This document shows positions 12,469-27,108 of a DNA stretch of 64,000 bases, in pieces. Origin of the DNA: Lineus longissimus (lineage: Eukaryota; Nemertea; Pilidiophora; Heteronemertea; Lineidae); assembly GCF_910592395.1 (NCBI RefSeq), contig NC_088315.1, positions 1,800,501 through 1,864,500 of the forward strand, given 5' to 3'. The notes beneath the pieces were generated by a model. It searched no databases and was not told the origin of the DNA. It saw nothing but the letters and a program-made list of their open reading frames with translations. Position 1 is the first letter of the stretch, and every line of letters begins with the position of its first letter. A program made the position numbers and the translations under genes.

Positions 12469-15400
12469 TCACCACCATGATTTCAACTCCTTAGAGTCCT
12501 TATCGTCTTTGCCATCTTTCAATGTTTCGTTACTATTGTCCTGGTTTGTTTTACTATTCTCTTTATCCTCCGTTGACGTGTTATGGTTCGATAGCAACAC
12601 TCGCGTTAAATCGTCTAAGATATCAACATCCTTTTCGTCAATGAGGTTAAATTTCGTGTTAAAGATCATGAAGTGTTTCATGAGAATATTCAGATGTCCT
12701 TGCAAACTGAGTTGGACTAATTCCTTGAAGTGAGCGTGGTAAAGATGTGCTAACACATGGAATAACAGTCGATGAATCTTCTTGACCATCGCCTCAAAGT
12801 CTGACGGGAAGACTTGACCTGCAAGTGACAAGAGATTATTTAGCAGCTATCTGGGACAATGACCCAGAAAATCTGTTGAAAGACATTGAACACAGATGGC
12901 AGCACGTGATGATGGACACCAGAGTTCCTCAAGTGGAGTCGTTGGGTTATTTTGAGTTGTCTCAATGAGTCAGAAAAAGAGCTACATAAACTGGGTTAAC
13001 CAGGCACCTATGAGCCCAGATCACCTACTACTTCAGTTGATTCTAAAGGGAATGCTGTTATTTAATGACAACATGAACCTTGACAAAAAGCCCAGTCAGC
13101 AATCTCGTAATGATTTTCATTTCATGGGAAAGCTCATATGGCCAGCAAGGAGTCTTCCTCATTGATAACACTGCCTGGATATTTGTCACCAGAATGAAAG
13201 CTAACATTAATGAAGACGCCCTTCCAAAATGTTTTTACAGAGCCAATCTTGAATATCATGAGACAGCACCTACAGCCAGGGCAGCTTGGGTGGCCCACCA
13301 ACCATCAGATCGAGGCTCCAAACCCTCAGATCACATGCTGGACACCTTTGACCAGAGTTACATACGTACCATATTTGGTTGGGAAGATCGATTCATCCGC
13401 AATTGTCTTTTGTATATAGGTCATGACATAGTCCACGTACTGAGGGGCAGCACATTTACATTTTTTGCCTTTTTCGTCCAACCAATAGTATTGTCTGGAA
13501 AAGTTAAAACAGAAGTTCAATAAAACTTCGCCAACATTTTTTTAACTGTAGTGTCTAGAAAATGAACACGGAAGATCACCATGACATTTTCCCCATTTCC
13601 ATTTATCAAGATAACTTATTGATATCAGTAACGTACCAGGAAATCAGTCAGATACTTGAGTTATATCAGCAGAGTTACATGTTTGTTATGTCGCCACCCC
13701 ACTTCTACATACCAAGTCATTTCAACTCAGTTCTCGTTGATCAGGCACAGAAGACTTCATGTCATAGTGTCACCATGAGTTCCAACACAGTTCATCCGTA
13801 GTATGAGTGTGAGTGAGAAGGGTGCATTACCTCTCCATGGTACTTACGTATTACAAGGTGCTGTCATGGCAGTGCATCCCGTCGCTGTACAATACTCAGA
13901 TATAGTCCCATACATGAGGTTGATATGTTCAAAGAAGGAGATAGCTGCAAATAATAGTGTTAATAGTTTCATAAGAGCTGTGTCCATTTATAAGGGGTGT
14001 ATCTCACAGGTGTCCTAAGTTGGCCAAGGAACTTAGGACCTCTTGCTCCTGGGATATCATGGGTCCCTTCTCTTGAAGTACATTGTTGGGTACATGACAC
14101 AAAACTAGTTTTAAAGCATCAGCTTGTGGCCTTGATGTTCTCAGTCTGACTAGTCACACATGATGATAATATTTTGAAACATGACTCAGCTGGTTGTAAA
14201 GAAAATATTTTGGATCACTTCTAAAACTGAGAGCCCATGCTGTAGAAATCATCACCTGAATTCATCAGATAAAGATAACATTAACCTGCCACAACATATC
14301 GCTCAAGAACAAATCAGAAACAGCTTCTGATTAAATCTGTTGAGAAATTAGCCAAATTTCACTGTATCACTTTCGTATTCTCTGTGCTAGCTGCATCAAA
14401 GAAGTCTAACAGACACAGTCTTTGCTGTTGGAGACTGGAGAAATGAAGTTAATTGGTCCCTAAGTGATGATTGACAGGTTGTCTGAGACAGCTAACCACA
14501 AGATATTGTTTGTACTTGGGGAGACGACTGGGTTGAATAACAATCCCACCAGAGGACACAAGTCACAAATATTGTTCTTGGAGAGTGGCCAGCTACGACG
14601 AGCCAAAGACATCATTTGTTGATCAAATCACATATTTCCGTCTTCTCTAAATGTTTCAATCAGCAGTCATTTCAACGTCTTGGAGCTTATTTTCAACAGA
14701 CAGCGACATATCAAGCAGGCAGACAACATCGGAAATGAGCGGCTTCCTGCTGTCATTCTTGATCAAATTCATGTTTGAATTTGCGGTCTGAATTTGATTG
14801 ATTCTGACCGATCTTAGACACAGTGTCATATCTGACATCTTCAGTCTGGAGTGAGAGTTGAGGATGCCACTGGATTGTCACAAGATTCCTGCTTTTCACT
14901 TCTAGATTAGGGTTCCCAGATGTCCCTATACGAATGGTCAGGTGGAAAAGCACATGTCAGCACCTCATCTATACTCACTATGTGTTGCAAGCCACTCATC
15001 ATGACACAGTCCCTTTGGTTGGTGGATTAACTCTATGAGGTCACCGTCCGACACACACGAATCACGAACATATTGGTCTTCTAGGTAAAGTCTGTATTCT
15101 TCAGGGGCGGGGGTTGGCGAGTCTTTGTCTTTTCGTCGCCCTTTCCTGAAGAGAGAAAAGCGAAACAATGTGTTAGAATGTTGGAAGAGAATGGTGACAA
15201 CTTTGTCTTGACAGAAAATGCTGTTCCTAAGTTTGTGCATCATCATGTGGAGTTCTCAGATTGGCAGCAATTCCTATAAGCAACTGAAATAAAACAGGTG
15301 GTAAGTTTGAACTGTGTTCTGTTCTAATCTTTGATGATACTCTGTACAACACAGAAGTACAACCGACCCAAGCTTTTAACCTCTCAATCAAGCCCTCGGT

Positions 15401-18400
15401 TGACTTGAGGTTGAGGCTGACAACTTGGCATAGGTCTAGCTGAAGAAACAGAACAAGGGGCTACCTGACAAGTCCACAGAGTACCATCATTTAGTCAGTC
15501 TGTGCATCAAAAGTAACCCGGCAACTATCCATGTGTGCATGTGGATCTAATCTGACAGATCAATCGCATGCACTCTACAACCCATCATATCACACTATTG
15601 CCTATATCGCTCTCAACCACACCCATAGTTTCTAGGTCTATCAGTCAATAACACTCAATAACAGGTCTGAACAGATAGAATGCGTGTTGTTTGTAGAACT
15701 TGATTCAGTCAAAACGAAACTGATTTGCTTGAATGCTTCTGCTGTTGCCCTTGGAGAAATTGATAAAGAATTCTGAAGGCTTGTTGTCACAGTGAACAAC
15801 TAACTCCAGTTGGCTGTTCATCTGAGCATCTGAGATGTTTGTAGCAGGTACACCTGAGTACCTTGAGAGAGATAGGCTATGGTCCTCCGCTGGTATAGGA
15901 TCATGCAATACATTCAGCTCTGGAAGACCCAGGAGCAATATTTTTCTAGCAGTTGGCTACGCAACTTCAAGTACAATATGAAAGGGCCACTTGAAATGGC
16001 CTGGAGGTCCAAGTCGAGCTGGCCCTTCCCCAGGCAAGGCTACATGGAATAAGCTGCTCCAGAAAGAGCCAAGTCATGTTAGCTTGCTTCTTCATTTCTA
16101 TGCAGAGGAGAAATCTTTGAATAGACCTGACTTTAAAGATATTGTGACGTGTTCCTGGCACAGATTCAAAACAAGACGTCATCGCCTTCAATCGATATGA
16201 AAGCTGATGACATCTTTAAGTCCTGCCGCCTAACACTTGTTTCCTGTGGTGTTTTGTATTTTCCTTGATAAAGTGAATCATAGATTGGGAAATTCCTTGA
16301 GTGATATTGTTACACCACAAGATGATATCACACTGAGATTGCTCATGTCACGCATGCGAGCATTTGGTATCTGACGAATTGCTTCACAACAATATCGTCA
16401 TAATCACAACAACAGATAAATAATGCTCATCACCAGTTGTGGACAGTAAATACACAGTAAATTTAATGGGATTTTGTTATTGGGTCAACCTGTTTGAACA
16501 CGAAAGGCCTCCTTTCTGATAGAACAACTTACTTTTATGAATATCATTAGCCTGTTGAAACCCAGTCTAAGCTCACCTTATTATGATTTTGGTTGGAAGA
16601 ATATCCTTTGATGCAATGCCAATTTTGAGCCCATAAAACATTGTTATTCTCGACTGCAGGTTGAACAGGCAATTCATCTGTCAGGCTTGTGCCATCTGCA
16701 AACTCATGGCACAAAGGGCCGGTCCGTAAAGTCTGAACTGATGACAGTTGATACAGGCTTCGATTTGACTTACTCAATTTTCGATCTGAGTTAGAATAGG
16801 GCCCCACAGAGACTGTATTCTGGGGGCCAAACCGCTCCCATGGACCACGATGGAGTAGAGTAGAGTAGCAGGTACGGGAAAAGACCCTTGCTGCAGCCAA
16901 CGGTCTGATGAGGCAGCACACTAGGCCTACATACAGTGACACACACGGCTAAAGGTCTACCTTTGCAATGCGGCAATTCTAGGTGGACTGAGTGTAATAA
17001 CTTACGAAACTGGCGTCCAGTATCGAAATAGTGCCAACGTCTGCCTCATAGCCCAGGGATCCATTCAATATCACCATGCTCCCTGAACGGCCACAATGTC
17101 GTTAGAAGACCAGAACAAGCACAGCCCTATCGCCACACACCAACTACACCACAGTCAACAAGTGTACTGCCTGTGTGTGATCAAGCAGACGGCCAGCCAT
17201 TGTACCGTACTCAAGCATGGCTCAAGTGCGAATTCAATTCAACTTTGCAAATAATGATATAAGCTCAGAAAACAAGGTGAATATTCCATAAGACCACGAG
17301 TGTGTTGACTGTGTTGACAGGCTATTTTTGCATATAGTCGGGCATGGGGGTGTAACGAATCAATACAGCCATAATAGAAAGGGGTCTTTATCCTTTTAAA
17401 GATTGCAGTCACCTTAAAAAAGAAGGTCGAGTACAGTTCACCCCAGAGAGTGTTTTACACAAGTGCCTTGCTCAACGAAAATATTTCCAACACACAGTGC
17501 CAGTCAACCAAAGTAAGTGTCTGGTCCAAGGACACACGAGCAGTGGTACTGTGTGAATATGTGGCTTGTTAGCTGTATTGAAAATCAGTCATGCCACGAA
17601 GACATTTTGACTGAACAAGAAAGCCCTTGAGTAAGAAACAACCACCAGCCACTATTGAAAGATATCGAAGCAAACCATCTACCATCTGTTGCCTGCCATT
17701 TCAACTGAACCCGATGGCTAATATAACTCATCATACTTGCACTTGAAAAATGTAATTTCGGCATTTCAATACCACTCTGAGTGTTGACTGTATATAGCAA
17801 CTCATCAGAATATCGGGGAATTGCTTCACTTCAACATGTTCAATGTGACGGAATGGTTAGCATCATTATGAAGATTTCTTTGAGAATGTTAGCAATAAAC
17901 ATGAGAAAAACTGTCAACAACATGAACACTTCACAGTACACTTCTGCCATTCTGGAGAGAAGCTGTAATGATGAAGATTTTGAGATTAGAGTTTCATCAA
18001 GAAGACTGGATTACTTGCAGTATGCAGATGAAGAATATGTAAATAACCTTCACAATGAATGACGTAGCCCAAATTTCATCCCATTTCTGTACACAGAGTG
18101 ACACAGTCACCTATTAACACACTGAGTCTTGACATATCCTTGGGATATCTTGTGCCACTAGGTCATTCTGCAACAATGATGGTGACCTCAACTAAACCCG
18201 CATTCATTTGTCAAATCTGAATTGAAATGATCACCAGATTTTACTGACCATGCCATTGGACAAGCTGGAAACTCATCACAATAATCACTTAAATATCTAG
18301 GGTTCAATACTGACATATCTGGGTGGTTTTGTGATGATTCCAACAATAGTACAACATGATGATTGAATCTTTGTCTGTGCTGATTGGACTTGTGATGTCA

Positions 18401-21400
18401 GCAAAGATTGATCCAACATTACAAAACCAACACAATCTCGGGGGTTTTCTTCCCAACTGCAGCCAACGGAGATTTCTTCTGCAGAAAAAAGCAATACCTT
18501 GCTTGTTTCATCTGTGCTAAGTTAAACCTTTAGCTACACTAGAATCACTGGATGAACTGGATGCAGATTTGCTCAGATAAGGAGGAGTGTACGACTTTAT
18601 CTTGGTACAATCTTGTTCACAGATGGGTTAACACACCACACCTAGTAGACCAAAGGCAATCAAAGACCAACCATGACTGTTGGGCATTTCTCTGGAAGTG
18701 GTGCACCATGAATATGGATGGTGAATGGTCATCATCTGATCAGCCCCCAAAAAAGAATTACATCACTAAAGTGAGTCACATATTCGCATAGGGAGGATGT
18801 CATCACTGACGGCGCCCATAGCCGACTATAGGACCAAGAATATCGATATTGATCCAACTCATCATGTTCATAATTAGAATATAACCAACAGTCCTAGTGC
18901 TTTATCCCAGTGTTGACTCTGACCATTCATTCCTGCCTGATCCATAGGGAGGATGTCATCACTGACGGCGCCCATAGCCGACTATAGGACCAAGAATATC
19001 GATATTGATCCAACTCATCATGTTCATAATTAGAATATAACCAACAGTCCTAGTGCTTTATCCCAGTGTTGACTCTGACCATTCATTCCTGCCTGATAGC
19101 AGGGCCAATAAGGGTAGGCTTAATTGGAAACTACATTGTAAGACGTCAGATCAGTAAAAGACCGAAGGCTAATAACATGGTACAGCCAAACCGCTACATA
19201 ACTATGCAATGTTTAGATACATTACTTAAAATTAAACAGCCAGCCATGAAATGGCAGGGTCAAGGAGTCAGGTTGGTCATATTGGCATTTAAAGTAGATG
19301 AAAAGAGCCCACAATTTTGCAGGGAATGGCACTTATTTTCCTTTTTGAAGCCGCAAATATTTCCCAGGACTTAATCGACACTGTATAAAAATCTTCGGGC
19401 CCTGGAGTCAAATTAGGCAAATTGTCAAGTGCCTGTTCCACCCTGATGACTGCTTCATGATTATCCAAAACTTGGCTGTCTTTCTGCGAAGGACAAAGAC
19501 CAGGCAACAAGGCAGAGGTGGGCAATCCCTGTCACTTTTTTTAGCAACTTTCACCGATTGCTTTGGGGCACACCTGCCCCCTTGACATTCAATTAGCTGC
19601 ATTATCAAAATGATAAGTGGAGTTTGACAAACTGCTGAGGACATCACAAAGGAGGTGTGAAAATAGTCTCCATACGAATCTACCTCAGAGATATCAATCG
19701 CTACTTTCTTTTGTTCCAAATGTGGCACAGTCCTGGAGGGAATTCTTAATTTGTTCTTTTCCCGGATGTTGCGAAATCTGCGCGCAAGAACAAGGGCTTC
19801 GAGATCAGGGTTGCATGAAGGGAGATGGTGTGAGAGATATATTTTAGATAAATGAAGGCCAGGATGGCAGGAAGTTACTAATATACAAGCTGTCATACAG
19901 CGAGAGTCAGACTAGTTCAACAGTGCCACTGCCATCAGCCTGAACCGCACACAAGTCATACATGTCAATGTGGTAACCATTTCAAACCGTATTGATACAA
20001 ACCAATACGATAGTATGTACTGGCAAGAACGAATAGGTGGTGTCCCAGACTCATGGGTTGCCAACTGTAGCCAATACAGCCATCCAATGATGACCAAGTC
20101 GATACAAGAACCTCCCTTATGGTGTCAGTTGACACATCTCTCCCCTCATGATCCTCATTACGCCACCTTCAGTCACGTTACTCCCCGATAACACCTCATA
20201 TTTGACCTCCTTCGATAATAACTGCTTTGATGCCTTAACCTATAATAGGATAATTGACATCTGTCAAATCAATCAGTTAGGTAACACACAAAATGATCAA
20301 TCAATTATCATATTTATCATTATCACGGTACCTACCATAGTATCGTGATCACTGTCACCTGTTTTTTTTAATGTCACTCATGTCAAATTTTGTTTCACTT
20401 TGAACACCAGTTCAGGTAGTTTCATTCCCTCGACAAAACAGATAAGATTTTTGCCATTTTCACTGTAGTCCACCAAAAAGACAGTGCATGCAGTGTCTGC
20501 ACATCCCGAACTGTTCCTTGTTGGAAGCCTACCAGAAGTCACTGAACCGACAGCATCACAGGTGTCTGAAGTAGACTACTTTTCTAGGTACCTGTAAACC
20601 TATTATTAGGTCAAGGCAAGGCCTTTGCCAAACTTGAATGAGAGGAGAGAAGGCCTAGCACAAGCAGGTAGCTAACCAAGGCAAGAGGTGTATGGAGATG
20701 CTTCATTCTCAGAGGTCATGTATCAAATTGGACTACTACTCTATCAACAATACAACAGGTAGGCCTCTGGAAGATTTGAGTTAGGTCATCTGCACTGCCT
20801 TGAGAAGATATTTGGACACAAGTGCTCTTCCCCTTCCCACAATGCTAGACAGGTGCAACTGGTGGTTGAACTTGAGTTGCCATGTTTCAGGCACTCCCAA
20901 ACAGTCTAACAGGAACATATGGCCGAGCGTCTGAATTACCGGCATCAATGAATTATGAATCGAGGAAAGTCGATGTTTCATTCACAACGTTGAGTTGGTA
21001 TGCAGAAAGAATTGATCTAATCATCATAGCCACCTCATGTAGTAGGCAGCAACACTTGATAGCTGGACTTAGTTTGAACAAAACCAGTTACTAGGTGTTA
21101 GGGGGGGGGGGGAGGGGGACACACAGGCCCTGAAATACACAGCTAACGATGAAAATCAGCGAAAGAGGAGACAGCATCAAAGACAAGGCCTGAAGAGTTA
21201 AACACATCTTAGGCCTGAGGAGTTAAACACATCTTACAGGTCTGAAACAATCTGTAATGTTGGTCACACTAGACATAAGAAAATATCATAACGTTCATCA
21301 AATCTCACACTAGACATAAGAAAGATCAACATGATGAAAGAAATAGATGATGCTCACCAGAAGTTGAATATGTACAACGCCGAGTTCCGACCATGCTTCA

Positions 21401-21449
21401 TGAATGTATTTACTGCTCCGCGACCCATCTGTGCAACGCCAACTTCCAT
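12469..21449 (-). CDS. MOB2: MOB kinase activator 2
   Basis: MOB-family co-activator that binds NDR1/2 (STK38) type kinases. Coding exons in transcript order: 21449-21358, 15145-14979, 13944-13848, 13494-13370, 12818-12469. Junctions are GT-AG with matching phases, giving 276 residues. The start ATG at 21449-21447 has an in-frame stop upstream. The MOB core runs from about residue 45 to 233: DEWLATHT, FFEHINLMYGTISEYC, QYYWLDEKGKKCKC, APQYVDYV, FPTKYGQVFPSDFE, FHVLAHLYHAHF, and FNLIDEKDVDILDDLTRVL. Probable zinc ligands are C105, C110, H185 and H190. The KGRRKDKD block and the GTISEYC/FPSDFE wording fit MOB2 rather than MOB1 or MOB3/4. The C-terminus is a polar, Lys/Asp/Asn-rich tail ending SWW. 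The first exon is the least certain part; an alternative is listed separately. Confidence 0.9.
17006..17064 (-). CDS. MOB2: Alternative first coding exon of MOB2 (candidate)
   Basis: An ATG at 17064-17062 opens MDPWAMRQTLALFRYWTPV and runs to a good donor (TTTC|gtaagt) at 17006. It leaves two bases (TC), exactly the phase needed to join the MOB2 exon at 15145, which starts with one base and then KGRRKDKD. MOB2 genes in other animals use alternative first exons, so a second promoter is plausible. The 19-residue peptide itself is not recognised, and the phase match alone has a one-in-three chance. Confidence 0.4.
18787..19097. repeat. Exact 155-bp direct duplication (period 156)
   Basis: 18787-18941 and 18943-19097 appear identical, from CATAGGGAGGATGTCATC to CATTCATTCCTGCCTGAT, separated by one base. 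The lack of visible differences means a very recent duplication or an assembly artefact. Confidence 0.9.
21186..21235. repeat. Two tandem 25-bp copies
   Basis: AGGCCTGAAGAGTTAAACAC.. at 21186 repeats at 21211 with one A-to-G change. A second short duplication (CACACTAGACATAAGAAA, twice) follows at about 21266 and 21307, just downstream of the distal MOB2 exon donor. Confidence 0.8.
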
Positions 21450-24400
21450 CGAGATATCAGAGGATTATCACAACACAACATAAAAAGTCACAAAAACAGC
21501 CGATCTATGAATCAGAAACCATGCATGACATATGCTTTTCTTCTTTATAGTAGTTCCCTCGTTTGATGATTCACAATAGACTATAAATAAAAGCTGCCAT
21601 GAGGTCAGGTTGTTTTGAAAGCTCAAGGCCAGGTGGTGCAGGTGATGATGTCATACCTTATTTCAACACACAAGTCAGAGTATTTGATGCTTCCTATTGG
21701 CTATAAGTGAATGGAACTAGACTTGGTCACCAATAGGATGGGGACACCCATGCTGTCCCAATGGTCAGGTGTCCCAATTCAGAGGTCACATCCAGAACCT
21801 CCTAAAGACAATGAAAGACCATGGACACCATAGGGTGAAGGACACCAATCAGCACCAACAGTGAGCACTACTGGTGAGTGAGGAATCTGGAAGTTTAGAG
21901 TGCTTTCAGACAGGGTGTCTTCACTTTAACAAAAACTCCATAAAGGATTTTAGCCTGAAAACTATTATTTGTGTCAATATTTTCAAAGCTTTCCCTGAGC
22001 AGGCAGACATCTGATCCACACCACCTGTATTCTGACCTCGTTCTATCACACCACATCAGGTGAGCCAGTCTATTTCCATAACAAGGCCTAGCAGGCTGTT
22101 GATTGGCTTAGACATTTCTACAGCCTGGATAATGCCTGCTCACTGTAGGCCTGTTTAATGTCCAGCGCATACATATTGTATCATATGTCAGCATAAATCA
22201 CATGCATCAACCCCTTGTGTAAATCAATGTAGGCCTGCATAACATGTGTAAACTTGGGGTGAAGCAAACCAATAAGTATTTGATTTATTGATTTCATGCC
22301 AACAAGCGTTGATGATTTCACACACACATGTACAGACACTGTATGTGTTGTCTAGTCAGGTTAAGCTTGAAATCTGTTAAAGGGATTGAGTGTCATGGTT
22401 GTGGGGGGATTGAGTGTCATGGTTGAGAGCAAACCAAACAAAAGGACGACATACTCAAAACCCCTTGGGGAACTGTTATAAATCAACTCAAGGATACACC
22501 CTGCTGGGTGGGTCCTTCAGCAACAGGTTTCAGAGTGACTCACATGGTCCCACTTAGTCCCTCAAAATGCTATTGTCTCTTGCAAACGGCAACTGTGATG
22601 CCTCCAGTGCCGCAAAATGACTCAACCAGCTGGGCTGTTCTTTCCTCAACATTTTCCCAAACACAAGTCATGATCGTACCCTGCCCTCATGTCTGATGAT
22701 CGTACCCTGCCCTCAAGTCTGAGATTGAAGCACGTCTTTTGTGCACTGCTTTTTTAAATAAATGAGACTCATCCTCTCAGACCTTTGTAAGACAGCTCTT
22801 TCATATCGTTAAAAGTGTGACAAACCCCATCAACACGAACATTCACAGTTGCCAACCCTCCCAATGAATGTGATTTGAGAATTCATCGAGGTTGCAGCTC
22901 AAGAAGAACTGTCCTTTACCATGTGTCCCAATGAAAGTGATTTGAGACCACCACTGGGTGATTGTTGCAGATGTGGAAAGAACAGTGGCTTTCCCTTTGA
23001 TCAATCATAAAGAAACCAACCACAAACTCAATAGTGCTGCCATCTATATAGATTTTGAGTAACTGAAAATCTACCCACCAACAGACTGATGAATCTGATC
23101 TGCTGAACTGCAAGTAATATTTCCTGCAGTGCAAGCATTCCATGACTGTTTAAACTGTCACCTCCAGATCAAAGGTGAGCCTGGCTTCAGTTCTGTTGAA
23201 GAAGTCACATGTTCTGAGATGGTAAAAAAAGAGTCCTCTCTTGAACATCTCATTCTCGATCAACATCCAGGGTCATAAAAGCATAGCATCAATGAGTGCA
23301 GCATTGTTCCTTTGTCTCCCCAGACAATGGAAACCAAGGAGTTTGCTGCTGCTAGGCAACAAGACTCTCCCACGTTTCCCACAAGGTCTTCAGGGAGATG
23401 TCCTAAGGATATTCATGCTGAAGTGCCGATATTGAAAATGCGGAATGTCAAAATCAATACGTGGAACCTGGATTAGGCTTTGATCTACCGCAATGCTGGA
23501 CCGGGATGTGCTAATCACATTTTCTACTCCAGGGGTGGCTTATGAAATGAATCACAAGCTGAGAGCAGAGATGATGTGACAGAAAATGCATAGTGAGCTT
23601 GTGTAATCAACAAAGTGCTCCTAGTCCTAAAAACACAACCATTCACTCTGAAATTTTTGTTTCTGGACTTGAGCTCAATGGCACCAATTTATTCTACCAT
23701 CTTGCGTTGCTAGTTGATCTGATCAGTTCAAATTGATCGTAGAATCAGACATTGCTATCATCTGAATGATGGATGACACATAATCATTCCTTAATGAGTT
23801 CATTTAGTTCAGCAGTGGGAGTGGGGTTTAATTGGCATGCAATTCAGATTAGAGAAATGGCATTGCTGGCTGATGTCAGTTGAAGGAACTGGAACCAAAT
23901 CAGGATTGCTGAGATGCCACTTTACTATTAAAGGTACTACAACCGAATACTGAACCAAGGAAGCTACTGTACCACAACTTGACTCTAGCTCAGCTAGCCC
24001 CTCTGGACCTCTCCTCTGCTCTTGCAATGGCAGTCATTTCAAATTCAACGTCCACTCCAGGCACAACGGAGGCAGTCTATATCAGTATGATTAACTGTAT
24101 GAGCCTCCGGGGCACTTTAAAAGGTTCTCCTGCACTTCTCCTTCAAAGGAGAGATGCCAACATCTCGCCTCCAGCTGAAGATGCAGCCAAACAAGTACAT
24201 GTACACATCCTGTCTTGTTTGTTATTGACAAGGCTCTTTCACTGCTCTAAGCTATCTCTACAGAGACAATACCTTACAAGTGTATTTGTTCTTCCAAACA
24301 CTGTTTTAACCCGTCTTACTAACAGACATGCTGTACCAACCAGATTCCCAGTGTTTGGTAGCAGCTCAAACCCTAGGGAGGAGTGTCTGAGTGATGTCAA

Positions 24401-27060
24401 AGCCTTGGGGGTCAAGAGGAGACACGGGCAATTTTTCACTAATTTGCTCATTATTGTGCTCAAATTGGAGGAGCACAGCTTGACTTTTGGAGTCAAATCC
24501 GAAATGGCCATCTTGAGTCTCGCTGCAGGTCTCACCAAGGACATCATTCTTCAGATATAAATCAAAATGGATGGATACCATCATGATGGCAACGAAGGTG
24601 GTCACACTTATTGGAAATGACAAACGGCATGCGAACTCAAAGGACTTCCACCAATAGTCGAAGGAGTAACAGATAGAAGCCTAACTCAAGACGACAGCTG
24701 AAGAGAAGATGGCTCCTTCAATCTTAGAAAATAGACCAAAATGGAAGGACTAGCTTTTCCCCATTTTACCTTACGGTAATTCAGTTCCTGACAGAATGAG
24801 TGAATGATCAAATGCAAATCAGGTAGACATGCTTGGTTCAACTAATCCATTATTGCCATCTGAATCGTGGCATGCGCTGATGGATACAATTTATTGAATT
24901 ATGCTCAGTAATCATGTTGTGCCTGCATCAATATGATACGGCACAGGAATATAGCAGAATGTAAGACTATATTGCCAATTTGAAATGCCAAATGTGAAAC
25001 AGGGACAATTCCAACTGGAAAATAACTTGCTTATTGTATTTGTTCACAGGGTGTTAGCCGAGTTGTCTGTCTTAAACATCAAAGTGATACAACAAGATGT
25101 TCTGAATCTGACAAAACACTTGAAGAATTCAGACTGCTGAGCTGGAAAGCCTTACACTGAAATATCAACATGTGTCAGCAGCATCTCTCAAGAGTTGATT
25201 AGCCCGGAGAAACAAACGGTACATAGCAGCCGAGATGATTAAAACGTAGCTCTTCATAACCAGCTCGATACTACGCTGTACAACGTAACCAAGTCAACAG
25301 ACCGGTTTGTTGATTAGTATGGAGAAGTATGGAGAAGTATCAATACATATTATCACGAATCAATCATAGACAAGGGACACCAGAGACAGAACGTGGTCAT
25401 CTTCTGTTTTGTAAATAGCTCTTAGTTGTACACGTTTGGGACAGCCTAGCACATCCTGCACGCATCACCCATGACCATTACATGTACCTCAAAGATTTGC
25501 AACGTAAAATCTTCGCAGTCAGCATTCCTTTTCAGTGCTGGAATGGGTGACCATAGGAGGCACACACTCTCCAAGGAAGCGCACCCACACTATATACCCT
25601 TCTGCACTCAAACCAAGGCTTCTGTCACATCAAATGAAGCTTCATTAGCAAGAGTGTGCAACATGAACCGACATGGACGTATGCCACGTTGGACACCACA
25701 TTGATTTTGCTTCACATCATTATCCATGGTTTGCAATGATAACGGAGGACAGCTGTGTGGTGGGCGAGGACTGGTCTGTAGGAGGTATGCGGATAAGACT
25801 GTTCCCCATCATATCATTAGTAAGAATTTGTCCATTCTATTGGATGATTTGAAGCCAATACCAAACCACTAATTCAAAGTGGAAATATAGTGAAACAAGA
25901 GATTGGGGAGTATCAAGTTATGTCCCGGAACCTTCAACCAGGGGAGGACAAACTGCATGGCTGACAAAACATATCGTACCCATTGAACCCCCCCCCCCCA
26001 GGGAAGGTGCCTGACAGCAGCTGAATGTCCCACCTAACCAGTAGCATATCCGCCAGGCCAGCAGGGACAGAAGAAACAAAACTCAGAGGAAGAACGTGCA
26101 TCACAATTGTAGCTTCCACCGTGTCCAAGGACAGAAGTGAAACAGTCATGTACGTACCCATCTCCGAGCCCAATGAGATCTGTGAAGCGACACAGGGATG
26201 AAACAAGCCAATGGCCACAACCACTGAAAATGTCGAGGACAAACGTCAATCAAAGGATCGGCCTGGTACTCGTGGTGGAGGGGGGTGAAAAATATACACA
26301 TCAAACTGTCGATATCTACGCCATTTTTAGCAACATTATCTTGAATGTCAATCAGAATGTGGTGGCTGTGTTATCAGTGATCAGTTCCAAAGACAAGACA
26401 TTTGCTGATCACGGTTGACAGATGATCATCGCTTTTGGGAGATGTCCAACCCACAGTAGACCATTTCCTAAAGAAGACAGTCACTAAGTCAATCAGCCTG
26501 CTGGGTGGCCTGCCTCCCAACTTCAGCTCCAAATGACGTCACCGAGTGACCCACACCACTATGATATTCACACCTAGAACTACCTGAATACAAACCTGAA
26601 CAGATGTGGTATCCAAAACCTGTCATGGTTGTTGTGTCCAAACGGCTCAAAACGTTTTCTATGAGGGAAGGCCAGCTTGTCTGTTCAACAAACTCACTTC
26701 AAAAAGCCAAACCTAAGGAATTCAATTACCCCGTACTGCTGAGAGAGCCCACACTTGAAGTCCTCAGATGACTGGCCAAACGATGAATCCAGTACATTCC
26801 CCAGGCCTGAAGTACTGTTCATAGGCTTAGAAACTGCTGTGTTGGCAGCAGATGGCCAGCTGGTTATCTTAGCACAATTGACAAGATCTATACTTATGTA
26901 AATGGATATGCAGATTGATCAAGTTGTCCGAGGTCTGATATAGTGGCTGGTCCTGGATGGGAGTGGACTAAACTGTGATCTTTGACTCGACCGAATTAAA
27001 TTGTTCAATGATCATGTCATGAACCCAAACCCAGCCCAAGCAGCACTGTTGGAGGTGATT

Positions 27061-27108
27061 CAGGCGGTCATCCAGGCGGTCATCCAGGCGGTCATCCAGA
27101 CCTGTATC
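27061..27108. repeat. 12-bp minisatellite
   Basis: CAGGCGGTCATC occurs three times exactly (27061-27096), followed by an imperfect fourth copy CAGACCTGTATC. Confidence 0.95.

Larger units (their letters stand above)
15146..21357 (-). other. MOB2 first intron region
   Basis: It lies between the KGRRK exon and the distal first exon. It holds the candidate alternative first exon, a 155-bp duplication and no other splice-supported coding sequence. Open frames up to 162 codons (19408-19896, minus) occur but have no recognisable domain and no codon pattern that stands out. Confidence 0.5.

Noticed and set aside
13080-13523. 147-codon plus-strand frame
   Set aside because: Antisense to the MOB2 exon at 13370-13494, whose minus-strand reading is clearly the MOB domain.
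19408-19896. 162-codon minus-strand open frame
   Set aside because: No recognisable motif, lies inside the MOB2 first intron, no exon chain.
23979-24560. 193-codon plus-strand open frame
   Set aside because: The longest frame in the window but within what chance allows for 64 kb in six frames; no domain, no splice partners, and open frames overlap on the other strand.
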